Of a DNA stretch of 64,000 nucleotides, positions 1-10,127 are shown in pieces. Source of the DNA: Deinococcus marmoris. GTDB taxonomy: Bacteria; Deinococcota; Deinococci; Deinococcales; Deinococcaceae. The position numbers were made by a program, and so were the translations under genes. The stretch is taken from contig NZ_MSTI01000093.1 of the NCBI RefSeq assembly GCF_001949125.1, positions 27,820 to 91,819 of the forward strand, given 5' to 3'. The first letter of the stretch is position 1, and each line of letters begins with the position of its first letter. The notes under the pieces were generated by a model. That model saw only the letters and a program-made list of their open reading frames with translations. It made no database searches and was not told the DNA's origin.

Positions 1-1
1 G

Positions 2-214
2 GACGACGAGGAACGCGAGGTGGGGGTGCGCTGCCTTTCGGCGGGAATTCTCAACGGTGCGCGCAAGGTCATCGCGGCCATCGGGGTGGCTGGCCCCACC
101 AGCCGCATGAGCCGTGGCCGCATCGAGGAAGTCAGCGAGGCGGTCATCGGCATGGCCCGGCGCTGCGCCGATGAGCTGATCCGGCAGCCGATGGCCGAAC
201 TTGTGGGCGACTGA
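2..214 (+). CDS. IclR family transcriptional regulator, C-terminal fragment
   Basis: The open frame enters from the left edge, so only the last 70 codons are present. The residues read like the end of an IclR effector-binding domain: an acidic stretch followed by GVRCLSAGIL, then a GVAGPTSRMS segment and a final amphipathic helix. The N-terminal winged helix lies outside the window. IclR proteins usually regulate neighbouring catabolic genes, so the M24-like hydrolase and oxidoreductase that follow on the same strand are possible targets; that is inference from position only. Confidence 0.8.
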   Translation, partial: DDEEREVGVRCLSAGILNGARKVIAAIGVAGPTSRMSRGRIEEVSEAVIGMARRCADELIRQPMAELVGD

Positions 215-252
215 ACGCCGCCGTTCAATACCAGGATCACGGAGGTTTGCCC

Positions 253-1479
253 ATGACCGACATCGTTTTTTCTGAATCCGACAGACTGGAGATCGGCGCG
301 GACGAGTATCGCCTGCGCCGCGAACGGGTCTTCCGCCTTCTCGCAGAGCGGGAAATCGACGCCCTGTGCGTGTTCGGACCCACACGCGTGGCCTACCTGA
401 GCGGCTTTTTCTTCTCCCCTACCGAGCGGCCTATCGCCCTGATCCTGACGGCGAATGGCCAGGTCGCTGCCCTGCTGCCCAACCTCGAACTCAGTCACTT
501 TCAGCAGCAGGGGCCAAAGCTGGACGACAGTGCCATTTACCCAGAGTACCCGGGCGGTGGCTCCGGGCGTCATCCCCTGCTGTTCCTGCGCGACCTCCTC
601 TCCAGGCTGGGTGTGCTGGGCAAGGTGATCGCGGCGGACGTGGACGGCTACGAACACCGCTGGGGCTACCGGGGGCCAGCGCTCAGCGCCGTGCTGGAAC
701 AGCCTGTTCAGGCCGACGTGGCCCTGATCGACGATCTGCGGATGGTCAAGAGCGCCGCCGAGATCGCGCTGATGACCGAGGCCTGCCGCTGGGGAGATCA
801 CGCCCACCGCCTGATGCAGGACAGCATCCGTGTCGGAAGCGAGGAGTTGCTGATCTCTCACGGGGCCAGCTTGCAGGCCACCCGCGACCTGCTGGCCGAA
901 CTGGGCGGGCGTTACGTGCCCAAAGCCCGCGAGGGCCTGCCCGCCAACGCCATGTTCATTCGCGGGGCCAACACCGCGCACCCACACGGCCTGCATGAAT
1001 CGGGCGCGGTGGGGGTGGGCGACGTGCTGGTGACGGGCGCTTACGGCGTGGTGGGCGGTTACGAATCCGAACTGGAACGCACCATGATCGTCGGCGAGCC
1101 GAATGCCGAGTTTCAGCGGTACTTCGCGGCGATGCTGGCGGCGCAGCAGGTGGGCTTTGATGCCCTGCGCCCCGGACGGACCTGCGCGGAAGTCGAGTCC
1201 GATGTCCGGCGCTTTATTCGTGACGAGCTGGGCATGGATGATCTGGTTCGCCACCACACCGGACACGGCTTCGGCCTGGAAGGTCACGAACATCCCTTCC
1301 TGGATCTGGACGACCACACGGTGATCGAGCCGGGCATGGTGTTCTCGGTAGAGCCGGGGCTGTACGTCCCGGAGTTCGCCGGGTTCCGGCATTCCGACAC
1401 CGTGGTCATCACCGAGTCGGGGATGGAGCGGCTCAGCCTGTATTCGCGTGAACTGGATGATCTGGTGGTGGCCGGATGA
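253..1479 (+). CDS. M24 family peptidase / creatinase-like protein
   Basis: A 408-residue protein with an N-terminal creatinase-type domain (about 1-150) and a C-terminal pita-bread M24 domain (about 160-400). The ATG at 253 follows a GGAGG ribosome site at 241-245; an upstream TTG in frame is less likely. The histidine motif [16 protein letters not shown] and the VEPG glutamate are present. Other canonical metal ligands are altered: the first Asp position reads VTGAYG, the second is Glu (GYESELERT), and the last Glu is replaced in FRHSD. The protein may therefore be a creatinase- or DoeA-like C-N hydrolase rather than a true Xaa-Pro aminopeptidase. It overlaps the next gene by 4 bases (ATGA). 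Confidence 0.85.
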   Translation: MTDIVFSESDRLEIGADEYRLRRERVFRLLAEREIDALCVFGPTRVAYLSGFFFSPTERPIALILTANGQVAALLPNLELSHFQQQGPKLDDSAIYPEYPGGGSGRHPLLFLRDLLSRLGVLGKVIAADVDGYEHRWGYRGPALSAVLEQPVQADVALIDDLRMVKSAAEIALMTEACRWGDHAHRLMQDSIRVGSEELLISHGASLQATRDLLAELGGRYVPKAREGLPANAMFIRGANTAHPHGLHESGAVGVGDVLVTGAYGVVGGYESELERTMIVGEPNAEFQRYFAAMLAAQQVGFDALRPGRTCAEVESDVRRFIRDELGMDDLVRHHTGHGFGLEGHEHPFLDLDDHTVIEPGMVFSVEPGLYVPEFAGFRHSDTVVITESGMERLSLYSRELDDLVVAG

Positions 1480-2453
1480 CCTTTCGCTGGGGCATTCTCG
1501 GCGCGGCACGCATCGCCCGCGCCTTCATCCCTGCCATCCGGGCCGCAGGCGGCGAGGTGACGATGCTCGGCGCACGTGAGCCACAGTCCGCCCGCGTGCA
1601 GACCTTCTCCAATGACTGGGAGATCCCCACCACTGGCAGCTATCAGGATGTCCTTGACGCCGATCTGGACGCCGTCTACATCGCACTCCCCAACGCCCTG
1701 CACCTGCCCTGGAGTACCGCCGCCCTCCAGGCAGGCAAGCATGTCCTGACCGAGAAACCGCTGACCCTGAATGCCCAGGAGGCGCGCGAACTGGCCGACG
1801 TGACTGAGGCCAGCGGGCAGGTTCTGCTGGAAGGCTTCGCCTACCGTTTCACGCCGCAGCACCGCGCCCTGCTGGACGCGGTGCGTGGCGGTCAACTCGG
1901 CGAGGTTCGGGCCTACCGGGGGGCCTTCGGCTTCACCGTGCGCAATGCCGGGGACATTCGCCTGCAACCCGGGCTGGGCGGCGGCGCGCTCTACGATATC
2001 GGCTGCTATCCGGTCAACGAGGCCCGGATGCTGCTGGGCGAACCCCTGGCAGTGACCGCCCAGGCGCGCTGGACACCAGACGGTGTGGACGTGTCCATGT
2101 CCGCCGTGCTGGATTACAGCCACGTCGGGAATGGGGCACTGGCCAGCATCGACTGCGGCTTCGACTGGCTGTCCGGGGGCCGGATTGGCCGCTCGCAGGT
2201 GCTGGGGACGGGTGGGGTGATGGAACTTGACCGGGCGTTCTTCAGCGATGAGCCTGAGTTCGTTCTGACCCGTGACAGTGAGCGGCAGACGCTGGCCCCC
2301 GGCAACGGCTACGCACTGATGGCCGCCCACTTTCAGCGGGTGGCGCGGGGCGAGGAAACCGTGCTGTATCCGCCTGAAGACGCGGTGCAGCAGGCCAGGG
2401 TGCTGGACGCCCTCCTGCAATCGGCGCGGGAGGGCTGCCGGGTGGAATTGTAA
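1476..2453 (+). CDS. Gfo/Idh/MocA family NAD(P)-dependent oxidoreductase
   Basis: A 325-residue protein with an N-terminal Rossmann fold ([13 protein letters not shown] at 4-16) and the family EKP motif ([19 protein letters not shown]), whose lysine is the usual catalytic residue. A C-terminal dimerisation and substrate domain follows, including the [14 protein letters not shown] segment in which D and H/Y residues normally act in catalysis. The start codon overlaps the stop of the M24 gene (ATGA), so the two are translationally coupled. The substrate is probably a sugar, inositol or dihydrodiol derivative; nothing here decides which. Confidence 0.88.
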   Translation: MTFRWGILGAARIARAFIPAIRAAGGEVTMLGAREPQSARVQTFSNDWEIPTTGSYQDVLDADLDAVYIALPNALHLPWSTAALQAGKHVLTEKPLTLNAQEARELADVTEASGQVLLEGFAYRFTPQHRALLDAVRGGQLGEVRAYRGAFGFTVRNAGDIRLQPGLGGGALYDIGCYPVNEARMLLGEPLAVTAQARWTPDGVDVSMSAVLDYSHVGNGALASIDCGFDWLSGGRIGRSQVLGTGGVMELDRAFFSDEPEFVLTRDSERQTLAPGNGYALMAAHFQRVARGEETVLYPPEDAVQQARVLDALLQSAREGCRVEL

Positions 2454-2560
2454 ATCTGGACCCAGGACTCCGCCATCCAAGGCCCAAACATCCACTTACC
2501 CCGTCCGATACCTCATCGACACGCCGCCGCGTGGTCCCCAGGGAAATCCACTCCTGCCCA

Positions 2561-2598
2561 GGCCCTGTTTTCCCACCCTAGTCTGGAAGAACAGGGCC
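2561..2598. repeat. Long hairpin between convergent genes
   Basis: GGCCCTGTTTTCC at 2561-2573 pairs with GGAAGAACAGGGCC at 2585-2598 with one bulged base and an 11-base loop. It lies between the oxidoreductase and the convergent rsgA. There is no T-run on either side, so it may be a factor-dependent or processing structure. I see no gene in the rest of 2454-2699. Confidence 0.5.
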
Positions 2599-2699
2599 AC
2601 CTGCGGGAGACCACTCCCCTGGACTTCTGCCCCCGACCACGATTTCCTGATGACCCTCGGGCCGTTGCTCCCGCTGGCGCATGGGCGGGCCTGCATTGC

Positions 2700-3728
2700 T
2701 CAGCGTCGCCCACGCCTGCCCGACTGCTTCTGAAAGGCCGCCAGCCGCGCGGCAGATACCTCGCCTGCCCGCACCGCCGCCTGCACCGCGCAGCCGGGTT
2801 CGGTGGTGTGGGTGCATTTGCGGAAACGGCACTGCGTCGCCAGTGCCTCCAGGTCCTCAAAACCAGCAGCGTCCGCGTCCCACACCGCGATGTCCCGCAG
2901 CCCTGGGTTGTCGATCAGCAGCCCTCCACCGGGAACGGCGTACAGCGTGCGGCTGGTGGTGGTGTGCCGTCCCTGCTGGTCACTGGCCCGCACTTCCCCG
3001 GTGGGCGCGGCGGGGCGGCCCAGCAGCGCATTGGTCAGGGTGGATTTGCCCACCCCGGACGAGCCGATCAGGGCCAGCGTGACGCCCGGCGTGAGCAGCC
3101 CCCGCACGCTCTCCAGTCCCTGGCTGCCCGGCTCCTGGCTGGCCTGGGCAGAGGTGACGTGAATTTCCAGATCGGGTCCAAGACTGCGGAGTTGCTCCAC
3201 CCACCAGTCCGCCTGGGCATGCAGATCGGCCTTGTTCAGCACCAGCACAGGCCGCGCGCCGCTGTGCTGCACGGCCAGCACGTAGCGTTCCAGCCGCTCC
3301 AGATCGAAGTCCAGATCAGGGGACGTGACGATCAATACCAGATCGACATTGGCCGCGATGACCTGCTGGCGTACCGCTCCAGCCCGCTTGCCTTCCTCGC
3401 CGCCCAGCGCACGGGCAAAGGTGGTGCGGCGTGGCAGCACTTCCAGCAGCCGCCCGCTACCGTCAGAGGCAGCTTCCAGCACGCACCAGTCACCGATGGC
3501 AGGCGTGAGCGCCCCACTGTGGCGCGACGCCCCGGCCAGACGGGCTTCCTGCTCGCCGTCCACCCCCCGCACCTGAAAAGTCTGGCGCTGGACCCCCACC
3601 ACCCGGACGGGCGTGACCCGCTGCTGTTCGCCGGGCGAGAGGGCCGCACGGAAGGTCTGGTAGGCGTCCCCGAAGTCTGGCCCCCAGCCCAGGGCCTCCA
3701 GTGCCAGAAGGTCCAGTTCAGAGGACAT
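2700..3728 (-). CDS. rsgA: Ribosome small subunit-dependent GTPase A
   Basis: A 342-residue circularly permuted GTPase that acts in late 30S subunit maturation. After an N-terminal OB-fold the GTPase motifs come in the permuted order: G4 (LNKADLH), then G1 (GSSGVGKST), then G3 (DNPGLRD in place of DTPG). The C-terminal zinc knuckle is visible as CRFRKCTHTTEPGC (C-x4-C-x-H-x5-C). The start at 3728 (MSSELDLLALEALGWG) was chosen because the open frame further upstream is unlike the family and runs into a dispersed repeat. The gene is single and convergent with the oxidoreductase. Confidence 0.95.
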   Translation of the reverse strand: MSSELDLLALEALGWGPDFGDAYQTFRAALSPGEQQRVTPVRVVGVQRQTFQVRGVDGEQEARLAGASRHSGALTPAIGDWCVLEAASDGSGRLLEVLPRRTTFARALGGEEGKRAGAVRQQVIAANVDLVLIVTSPDLDFDLERLERYVLAVQHSGARPVLVLNKADLHAQADWWVEQLRSLGPDLEIHVTSAQASQEPGSQGLESVRGLLTPGVTLALIGSSGVGKSTLTNALLGRPAAPTGEVRASDQQGRHTTTSRTLYAVPGGGLLIDNPGLRDIAVWDADAAGFEDLEALATQCRFRKCTHTTEPGCAVQAAVRAGEVSAARLAAFQKQSGRRGRR

Positions 3729-3807
3729 GGCGGCAGACCGGAAAAAATACAGGCGTTGCGGAAAATTCCATCCTTGCATTGTGTCGCGTTCAGGGCGGGG
3801 ACGTGTC

Positions 3808-3976
3808 ATACGGACTCTGGTTGAAAGGTGTTGGGGACACCAGGGAAATTCGGGCGGGACTGGTAAACGGGACTGGTAAAGCTGCGGCGCAGAGGAAAGA
3901 CCTCCTCCCTTTGAACTCAACCAGTCTTGGGCGTCTGTTCGCAACGATAGCGAGCAGGAAAGAGAATTCCGCATAT
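3808..3976. repeat. Dispersed structured repeat, copy A (long form)
   Basis: This copy starts with ATACGGACTCTGG and ends near ATTCCGCATAT, a degenerate inverted pair. It has a left hairpin GGTGT/ACACC (3827-3831 with 3837-3841) and the shared core words GCGTCTGTTCGCAACGATAGCGAG. Its middle carries the extra GCTGCGGCGCAGAGGA block seen in copy C. The region corresponding to the right hairpin is deleted. It occupies most of the rsgA upstream region. Confidence 0.7.
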
Positions 3977-4010
3977 GACCGTCATCACCGGGCAGGGGGC
4001 TGTTCAAAAC

Positions 4011-4049
4011 AGAAGGAGGCCGTTCCGAATCCCGGAACGGCCTCCTTCT
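4011..4049 (-). terminator. Intrinsic terminator after the peptidylprolyl isomerase gene
   Basis: A perfect 17-bp stem (4011-4027 with 4033-4049) has a 5-base loop AATCC. On the minus strand it is followed by GTTTTG. It lies 39 bases past the stop of the isomerase gene, which is read toward it, and could also stop readthrough on the plus strand. Confidence 0.8.
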
Positions 4050-4087
4050 CTTGCATCCTGCCCAGTGGAAAAAGCTGAGCTGGACGT

Positions 4088-5128
4088 TTACTCGCTGGCT
4101 GGTGTCAGCGTGACCACTTCGGGGAAGGATTCGGTGTTCAGGCGGGCGATCTGGGAGTCCAGATACTTCTGGGCAGCCTCACCCGACAGTTGCTGACGGA
4201 TCAGCGGGGCGGCCTCGGCCAGCGGGGTCACGCCACCGTCGGTGCGCTTGGTGACCACCAGAACGTGATACCCGAAGTCAGACTTCACGGTCTGGACCTC
4301 GCCCACCGGCCCGGTGAAGCTGGCCTTGTCGAAGGTGTCCACCATCTGTCCCGGCGCGAAGCAACCCAGATCGCCGCCCTGCGGGGCGCTGCCGGGGTCC
4401 TGGCTCTTCTCGGCGGCGATCTTGGCGAAGTCTGCGCCGCCCTTCAGGTCCGCCACGATGGTCTTGGCCTCGGCCTCGGTGGGCACCAGGATGTGCTTGA
4501 CGCAGGCCTCGGCCTCGCGGGTCAGCTTGTCGCGGTTGACCTGGTAATACCCGGCCACCACGGCGTCCCCGAACTTGAAGCGGTCCTGGAGGGTTTCCAG
4601 ATACGCATTGATCAGCGCCTGCCGCCCCAGCTCGGCGCGCAGGTCCTCGGGATCGCTGTAGCCGGTGGCAGCTAGCGCCTCGGCGAAGGCTTCATCGGTC
4701 TCGAAGTTGGCGCGGGCGTCCTCGAACTGCTTGTCCACGGTAGCCTGATCCAGCTTGACGCGCGATCCGGCCAGTTGCGCCACCGCGCGGTCCCGCAGGA
4801 ACTGCTTGAGGTAGTCGGGGCGGGCCGAGGCGAACTCGGACAGGTACGAATCCTCGAAGGGAATGCCCTGGGCATTGACCACGCGGGCGGCGGCGACACG
4901 GAACGCCTTGTCGAAGTCGGCCAGGGTAAAGGTCTGCGCCCCCACCTTGCCCACCACTGCGGCGGGGTCACCCGTGCTGACCGGAGCTTCGGGGGCAGCG
5001 GGCGCAGCTTCCGGGGCCGGGGCTGGAACGGGCGCAGGCGCGGTGGGGGCCGGAGCAGGCGCGGGCGGAGTGGTCTGGGCCAGGGCGACGCCGCCGAGCA
5101 GCGCCAGGGTCAGCAGGATTTTCTTCAC
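4088..5128 (-). CDS. Peptidylprolyl isomerase, parvulin (PpiC/SurA) type, exported
   Basis: A 346-residue protein. The GTG start at 5128 gives a signal peptide (VKKILLTLALLGGVALAQ), followed by a long Pro/Ala linker (about 20-60), a SurA-like chaperone helix region, and a parvulin domain at about 207-293 with the motifs VKHILVPTEAEA, GGDLGCFAPGQM and SDFGYHVL. It should assist folding of exported or envelope proteins. A TAAACT -10 box lies 9 bases upstream of the GTG with no ribosome site, suggesting a leaderless or very short leader. An ATG at 5155 is possible but would bury the signal sequence. Confidence 0.88.
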   Translation of the reverse strand: MKKILLTLALLGGVALAQTTPPAPAPAPTAPAPVPAPAPEAAPAAPEAPVSTGDPAAVVGKVGAQTFTLADFDKAFRVAAARVVNAQGIPFEDSYLSEFASARPDYLKQFLRDRAVAQLAGSRVKLDQATVDKQFEDARANFETDEAFAEALAATGYSDPEDLRAELGRQALINAYLETLQDRFKFGDAVVAGYYQVNRDKLTREAEACVKHILVPTEAEAKTIVADLKGGADFAKIAAEKSQDPGSAPQGGDLGCFAPGQMVDTFDKASFTGPVGEVQTVKSDFGYHVLVVTKRTDGGVTPLAEAAPLIRQQLSGEAAQKYLDSQIARLNTESFPEVVTLTPASE

Positions 5129-5439
5129 GTCCGGCAGTTTAGCCTGCCTGGGCATGAGGGATGGTGGCAAAAGCTGGAGGCCAGGGGGAAAGTCAGGGCA
5201 TCTGGCAATCGGAGTCTCCCACTGCGGGTCTGGGACGGTCCTGCCGTCGAACGCTCCACCCGGTCTCGCCACCCTGTCTGCCCAAACAATGGTCAATAAA
5301 GGAGTCTCCCCGGCCCAGGCTGTGCCCGTCATGGGGCCTGTTGACGACGATTGCGGGGCAGAAACCGCCCGGCCTCCCCTACCGGGCCTTTCTGTCTCCC
5401 CATCTCCCCCACTCTGCCGCCCCTGCTACAATCCCCCGC
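5129..5439. other. Divergent intergenic region (isomerase / FemA-like)
   Basis: I see no gene here. It holds the isomerase -10 (TAAACT read on the minus strand near 5135-5141), the FemA-like -10 TACAAT at 5426-5431, and a GCCCGG/CCGGGC hairpin (5367-5372 with 5382-5387) followed by CTTTCT on the plus strand, which could be a weak terminator or attenuator. Confidence 0.5.
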
Positions 5440-6507
<1,068 letters not shown>

Positions 6508-6528
6508 CAGACTGACCAGAGCTAGAGG

Positions 6529-7422
6529 TCAGCCCTCCACCAGCAGCCCGCTCAGCGCCTCGATGTGCCGCACCAGAGCGCTGTGATCGTCCCCGGCCCG
6601 CGCGCCGCCGTCACCCGCCGCGTAATCGGCAAACAGGTCACGGGCGCGCGCCGTCAGGGGCATGACCGCGCCCAGTCCAGCAGCCACGTCCAGCGCGGCG
6701 TCCAGATCCTTGATCTGATTGGTCATGGTGCCGCCGGGTTCAAAGCGTCGTTCGATCATGCGCGCGCCGTGTTCGCTCAGAATCCGGCTCTGCGCGAAGC
6801 CGCCCAGAATCGCTTCCCGCACGCGGGCCGGGTCCGCGCCCCCTGCACGGGCCAGCGTCAGGCCCTCGGCCACCGCACCGATGGTCACGGCCACGATCAT
6901 CTGATTGACCAGTTTCGCCAGTTGCCCGCTGCCGGACGGCCCGACATGCGTGACCTTGCCCAGCACGTCCAGCACGGGCCGGGCCTCGGCAATCCAGTCT
7001 TCTGGCCCCCCGGCCATGATCGCCAGTTCACCACGCTCTGCTCCGCCTGTGCCGCCGCTGACTGGGGCATCGAGAAACCGCCGCCCTTGACTCTGTGCCG
7101 CCGCCGCCAAGTCGCGGGCAATCGCCGGATGAATGCTGCTCATGTCCACGAACAGGGTTCCGGGCTGCGCGGCTTCAAAGACTCCATCTAGCAACACCTG
7201 CGAGACGACGGAGCCGTTGGGCAACATGGTCATCACCAGATCGGCGTGCTGGACAGCTTCGGCGGGCGTGGCAGCCACCGCCGCGCCCAGCTTTGCCAGG
7301 GCCTGCGGATTCTCGGGCGAGCGGTTAAAAACGGTCACGTCATGGCCCGCTTTAAGCAGATTTTCGGCCATCGGGCGGCCCATGAGTCCCGTGCCGATGA
7401 CGGCCAGCTTCAGCAGAGGCAT
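6529..7422 (-). CDS. NAD(P)-dependent oxidoreductase, 3-hydroxyisobutyrate dehydrogenase-like
   Basis: A 297-residue beta-hydroxyacid dehydrogenase. The N-terminal Rossmann motif AVIGTGLMGRPMAENLLKAG opens the protein. The substrate motif is FLDAPVSGGTGGAERGEL, and the catalytic lysine lies in GQLAKLVNQM. Family members reduce or oxidise 3-hydroxyisobutyrate, tartronate semialdehyde or similar short hydroxy acids. The ATG at 7422 overlaps the stop of the SMP-30 gene by one base (TGATG), so the two form an operon and may act on sugar-acid metabolism together. Confidence 0.88.
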   Translation of the reverse strand: MPLLKLAVIGTGLMGRPMAENLLKAGHDVTVFNRSPENPQALAKLGAAVAATPAEAVQHADLVMTMLPNGSVVSQVLLDGVFEAAQPGTLFVDMSSIHPAIARDLAAAAQSQGRRFLDAPVSGGTGGAERGELAIMAGGPEDWIAEARPVLDVLGKVTHVGPSGSGQLAKLVNQMIVAVTIGAVAEGLTLARAGGADPARVREAILGGFAQSRILSEHGARMIERRFEPGGTMTNQIKDLDAALDVAAGLGAVMPLTARARDLFADYAAGDGGARAGDDHSALVRHIEALSGLLVEG

Positions 7423-8309
7423 CAGAAGCGCGCCCCCCGCACCGAAACGGCGAGGCGGTACAGGCTGTCGCTGCCCGTGACGTACAGGAACGGTTCCAGG
7501 TGGCTGAAGGTCAGGTTGGTGATGGCCTCCGGCGCGGGCACCTCGCCCAGCTTGCGGCCATCCGGGGCAAACACCTGGAGGCCGCTGCCGCTGCTGCTCC
7601 AGAGGTGGCCGTGTTCGTCGGTGCGAATCCCGTCGGGCATCCCCGGCGAGACGACGGCGAAGACGCGGCCCTCGCCCACCCCATTGGCCGCCACCGGATA
7701 GGCGCGGATGTGGTGGTGGCCCACCAGATCGTGGGTGCGGCTGGTGTCGGTGACATACAGCGTGGCCTCGTCGGGGCTGAAGGCCAGACCGTTGGGCCAC
7801 AGCATGTCGCTCACTTTCGCCTCCACCTCGCCCGTCTCGGGGTCCAGGCGGTAGACGCGGCACACGGGTTGCTCCTGCTGGCCGCCGTAGCCCTCGCGGG
7901 GCTGGATCAGGCCGTAAGGCGGGTCAGAGAACCACACGCCGCCGTCGCGGGCCACCACGACATCATTGGGGCTGTTCAGGCGTTTGCCCGCGTGGTGCGT
8001 GGCCACCGGCTGCCAGCTCTGCCCGGCGTCGTCTGAGCGCAGCACCGCGCGTTCGCCGTGTGAACAGGCGTATAGCCGCCCCCCCTCGTCACGGGTGTGC
8101 CCGTTGTGAAAATGCGAGGGCTGGAGCGCCGCGCTGGACCCGTCCTGCGGATGCCAGCGCAGCACGCGGTTGCCGGGAATATCGCTCCACAGCACCGCGC
8201 CATCCTCGAGGCAGACCGGCCCCTCGCCCCAGGTGGCCCCGTCAGCAAGTTTTTCCAGGACGGCGTCGGCGGGAATCAGGGCTTCCAGACCGGGGAATGG
8301 ATGACTCAT
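7422..8309 (-). CDS. SMP-30/gluconolactonase/LRE family protein
   Basis: A 295-residue six-bladed beta-propeller. Metal-site segments are recognisable: GEGPVCLEDGAVLWSDI near the N-terminus (Glu), NSPNDVVVARDGGVWFSDPPYG (Asn), and WPNGLAFSPDEATLYVTDT (Asn and Asp). Family members hydrolyse aldonolactones with a divalent metal. The start at 8309 gives MSHPFPGLEAL; the longer frame upstream is not conserved in character. It is the first gene of a two-gene operon with the dehydrogenase at 6529-7422. Confidence 0.88.
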   Translation of the reverse strand: MSHPFPGLEALIPADAVLEKLADGATWGEGPVCLEDGAVLWSDIPGNRVLRWHPQDGSSAALQPSHFHNGHTRDEGGRLYACSHGERAVLRSDDAGQSWQPVATHHAGKRLNSPNDVVVARDGGVWFSDPPYGLIQPREGYGGQQEQPVCRVYRLDPETGEVEAKVSDMLWPNGLAFSPDEATLYVTDTSRTHDLVGHHHIRAYPVAANGVGEGRVFAVVSPGMPDGIRTDEHGHLWSSSGSGLQVFAPDGRKLGEVPAPEAITNLTFSHLEPFLYVTGSDSLYRLAVSVRGARF

Positions 8310-8638
8310 GAGCGTTCTTCTAGCACATTCTGGTTTTTTTGCTGCGCTTTGCGGCGAGCAGTCGGCGATCACAGGATGAGCCAGAACGCATGCCAGTTCA
8401 GCTCCACATCATCCCAGCCCTGGGCAGTCGCTTGCGCTCCCCCTCCCAGCCTCTCGCGGTGCGAACTGTACCCGTTCCCGAAAGACGAGGAGCCAAAGCC
8501 ACCGTCTTTTATCGTCAGCATTACCTTATCCCCGTGGGGCTGATCCAGAAGGCTTCAGGCCCGGTCCTCCAGATCAAAGAAAACGCCCCGAACGGAGATT
8601 CTCCATTCAGGACGCTTCCTGGCTACATCTGCCCACTC
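8310..8638. other. Intergenic region between lactonase and tRNA-Ser
   Basis: I see no coding frame with family features, no paired repeats and no clear terminator. It is downstream of the tRNA and upstream of the lactonase gene, both on the minus strand, so it should contain the lactonase promoter; none is convincing. Confidence 0.4.
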
Positions 8639-8728
8639 TGGCGGAGCGAGAGGGATTCGAACCCTCGATAAGGTTGCCCCTATACACGCTTTCCAGGCGT
8701 GCTCCTTCAACCACTCGGACACCGCTCC
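8639..8728 (-). tRNA. tRNA-Ser (anticodon GGA)
   Basis: Read on the minus strand it starts GGAGCGGTGTCCGAGTGG and ends in an encoded CCA. The acceptor stem is seven pairs with a terminal G-U. The anticodon stem CACGC/GCGTG encloses the loop CTGGAAA, giving anticodon GGA. The T arm contains GGTTCGAATCC. The long variable arm typical of serine tRNAs is present, and the length of 90 bases fits. It reads UCC and UCU serine codons. Confidence 0.96.
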
Positions 8729-8886
8729 AACAACGCCGCCCTCAATCTGACAGGCGCACAGCAGAGTAACGGGTAGGGGCAGGAAAATCAAACCCCGTCC
8801 ACCTGAGCGTCCCGGCTGCCGCGCTCGGACCCGGTTCAATTTTCCGGCGGGTCACCCGGGCGGTGCTGGGGCCTACAATCGGAGAC

Positions 8887-9495
8887 GTGATTGTGTCCAC
8901 CCTTTTGCTCTCGCTCTCGGCGGCGCTGGTTTCGTACTTGATCGGCTCTGTTCCGGCGGCGTCGTGGCTGGCGCGTTCGCGCGGCGTGGACATCCGCAAG
9001 GTGGGCAGCGGCAACAGCGGGGCCACCAACGTGCTGCGCTCGCTGGGCAAGGGTCCGGCGCTGCTGGTGGCCGTCTTCGACATCCTGAAGGGCGCGCTGG
9101 CGGTCTGGCTGGCCCGCGCGCTGGGGCTGCCGCCAGAGTGGGTGGGCCTGTGCGGGGTGGCCGCCGTGATCGGCCACAACTTCAGCCCGTTCCTGGGGTT
9201 CCGGGGCGGCAAGGGCGCGGCCACCACCTTCGGCACCATTGCGGCCCTGGACCCGGTGGCCGGGCTGGGGGTGTTCGTGCTGGGCGTGGCGACCATGTGG
9301 CTGACCCGTTTCGTCAGCGCGGGCAGCATCCTGGGGGCTGTCACGGCGGGCATTCTGGTGGTGGCGCTGGGACGGCCCGTCTGGCTGATGCTCTCGGTCC
9401 TGTTCCTGGCCGCGCTACTGATCTGGCAACACCGCAGCAACATCGAGCGGCTGACGGCGGGCAAGGAATCGCGGATCGGCGAGAAAGTTCGCTGA
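8887..9495 (+). CDS. plsY: Glycerol-3-phosphate acyltransferase PlsY
   Basis: A 202-residue polytopic membrane enzyme that transfers an acyl group from acyl-phosphate to glycerol-3-phosphate, the first step of phospholipid synthesis. The three PlsY motifs are present: [19 protein letters not shown] (cytosolic loop 1), the [16 protein letters not shown] segment, and [27 protein letters not shown] at 8874-8879 sits 7 bases before the GTG at 8887, suggesting a leaderless message. A second GTG at 8893 with GGAGA at 8881-8885 is an alternative start. Confidence 0.95.
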   Translation: MIVSTLLLSLSAALVSYLIGSVPAASWLARSRGVDIRKVGSGNSGATNVLRSLGKGPALLVAVFDILKGALAVWLARALGLPPEWVGLCGVAAVIGHNFSPFLGFRGGKGAATTFGTIAALDPVAGLGVFVLGVATMWLTRFVSAGSILGAVTAGILVVALGRPVWLMLSVLFLAALLIWQHRSNIERLTAGKESRIGEKVR

Positions 9496-9507
9496 ATTGC
9501 GGGGGTG

Positions 9508-9679
9508 ATACGGACTCCGATTGAATCGTTTGCAGAACGATGGAAATCCGAGCGGGAGGAGCAGCGTCCATACGGGCGTCTGTGGCGACGATAGCGAGAA
9601 TGAGAAGAACGGGTTCCGGGCGTGGAGTTGGCAAACTGGCGCTTTCCCAGTTTGTAAGCGTTACAGACGGAATCCGTAT
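9508..9679. repeat. Dispersed structured repeat, copy B (short form)
   Basis: This is the best defined copy: ATACGGACTCCG at the left and CGGAATCCGTAT at the right form a 12-bp inverted pair with one mismatch. Internal hairpins are ATCGTT/AACGAT (9525-9530 with 9536-9541) and CAAACTGG/CCAGTTTG (9632-9639 with 9647-9654). The core words TCCGAGCGGGAGGAGCAGCG and ACGGGTTCCGGGCGTGGAG are shared with copy D. No protein-coding frame is evident. Confidence 0.85.
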
Positions 9680-9734
9680 GGGAGGCGCGGCTGCGCTATC
9701 CTGGGCGGGTCTTACAATCCACGCCCCACCCACC

Positions 9735-9792
9735 GGAGAATCCCGTTAGCGGAGAACCCCGTTAACAGAGACCCCGTCACCGGAGAACACGC
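9735..9792 (+). promoter_or_regulatory. Tandem 15-16-base repeats containing the ribosome site of the next gene
   Basis: Three degenerate units of the form GGAGAAnCCCGTTAnC begin at 9735, 9751 and 9767, and a partial fourth unit at 9782 supplies GGAGAA placed 6 bases before the ATG at 9793. A possible -10 box TACAAT lies at 9713-9718, which would place the repeats in the mRNA leader. Confidence 0.6.
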
Positions 9793-10092
9793 ATGCCCGT
9801 CAGGATCAGGATTTACGGCAAGGAAGCCAGCTTCTCGCAGGGCTGCTGGAATTGCGACGACGACAGTTTGCAGGCCATGTTGCAGGCCCTGGCCGACCCC
9901 CGCGCTCTCACCGAGGCGCAGGAACAGGAACACGCCCTGTATGCCGCCGGACGCTTCGGCGGCTTGATCGCCACGCCGCTGGGCTGGGAAGCCGCCCCCC
10001 ACCCGGAAGCCGAGATCAAGCTGGAGGATTTCGCCCCCGGCCCCCGGCCAGAGCGCGCAGGCTGGCTCAGTTTTCTGCGAAAAAAGAAGTAG
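9793..10092 (+). CDS. Small hypothetical protein
   Basis: A 99-residue protein that I do not recognise. It begins MPVRIRIYGKEASFSQGCWNC, has a CWNC pair that could bind metal or form a disulfide, a central Glu/Ala-rich helix (about 38-50), a RFGGLIATPLGW segment and a basic tail ending RKKK. The start is supported by GGAGAA at 9782-9787. It is bracketed by two same-orientation copies of the dispersed repeat (9508-9679 and 10128-10302). Confidence 0.6.
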   Translation: MPVRIRIYGKEASFSQGCWNCDDDSLQAMLQALADPRALTEAQEQEHALYAAGRFGGLIATPLGWEAAPHPEAEIKLEDFAPGPRPERAGWLSFLRKKK

Positions 10093-10127
10093 CGGGCGGA
10101 TCACAGCGGCCCGCCCCTTCTCACCTG

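Noticed and set aside
1284..2495. Long open frame on the minus strand (403 codons)
   Set aside because: It is antisense to the oxidoreductase gene and has the low-complexity His/Gln/Gly-rich composition produced by high-GC codon bias; no family motif.
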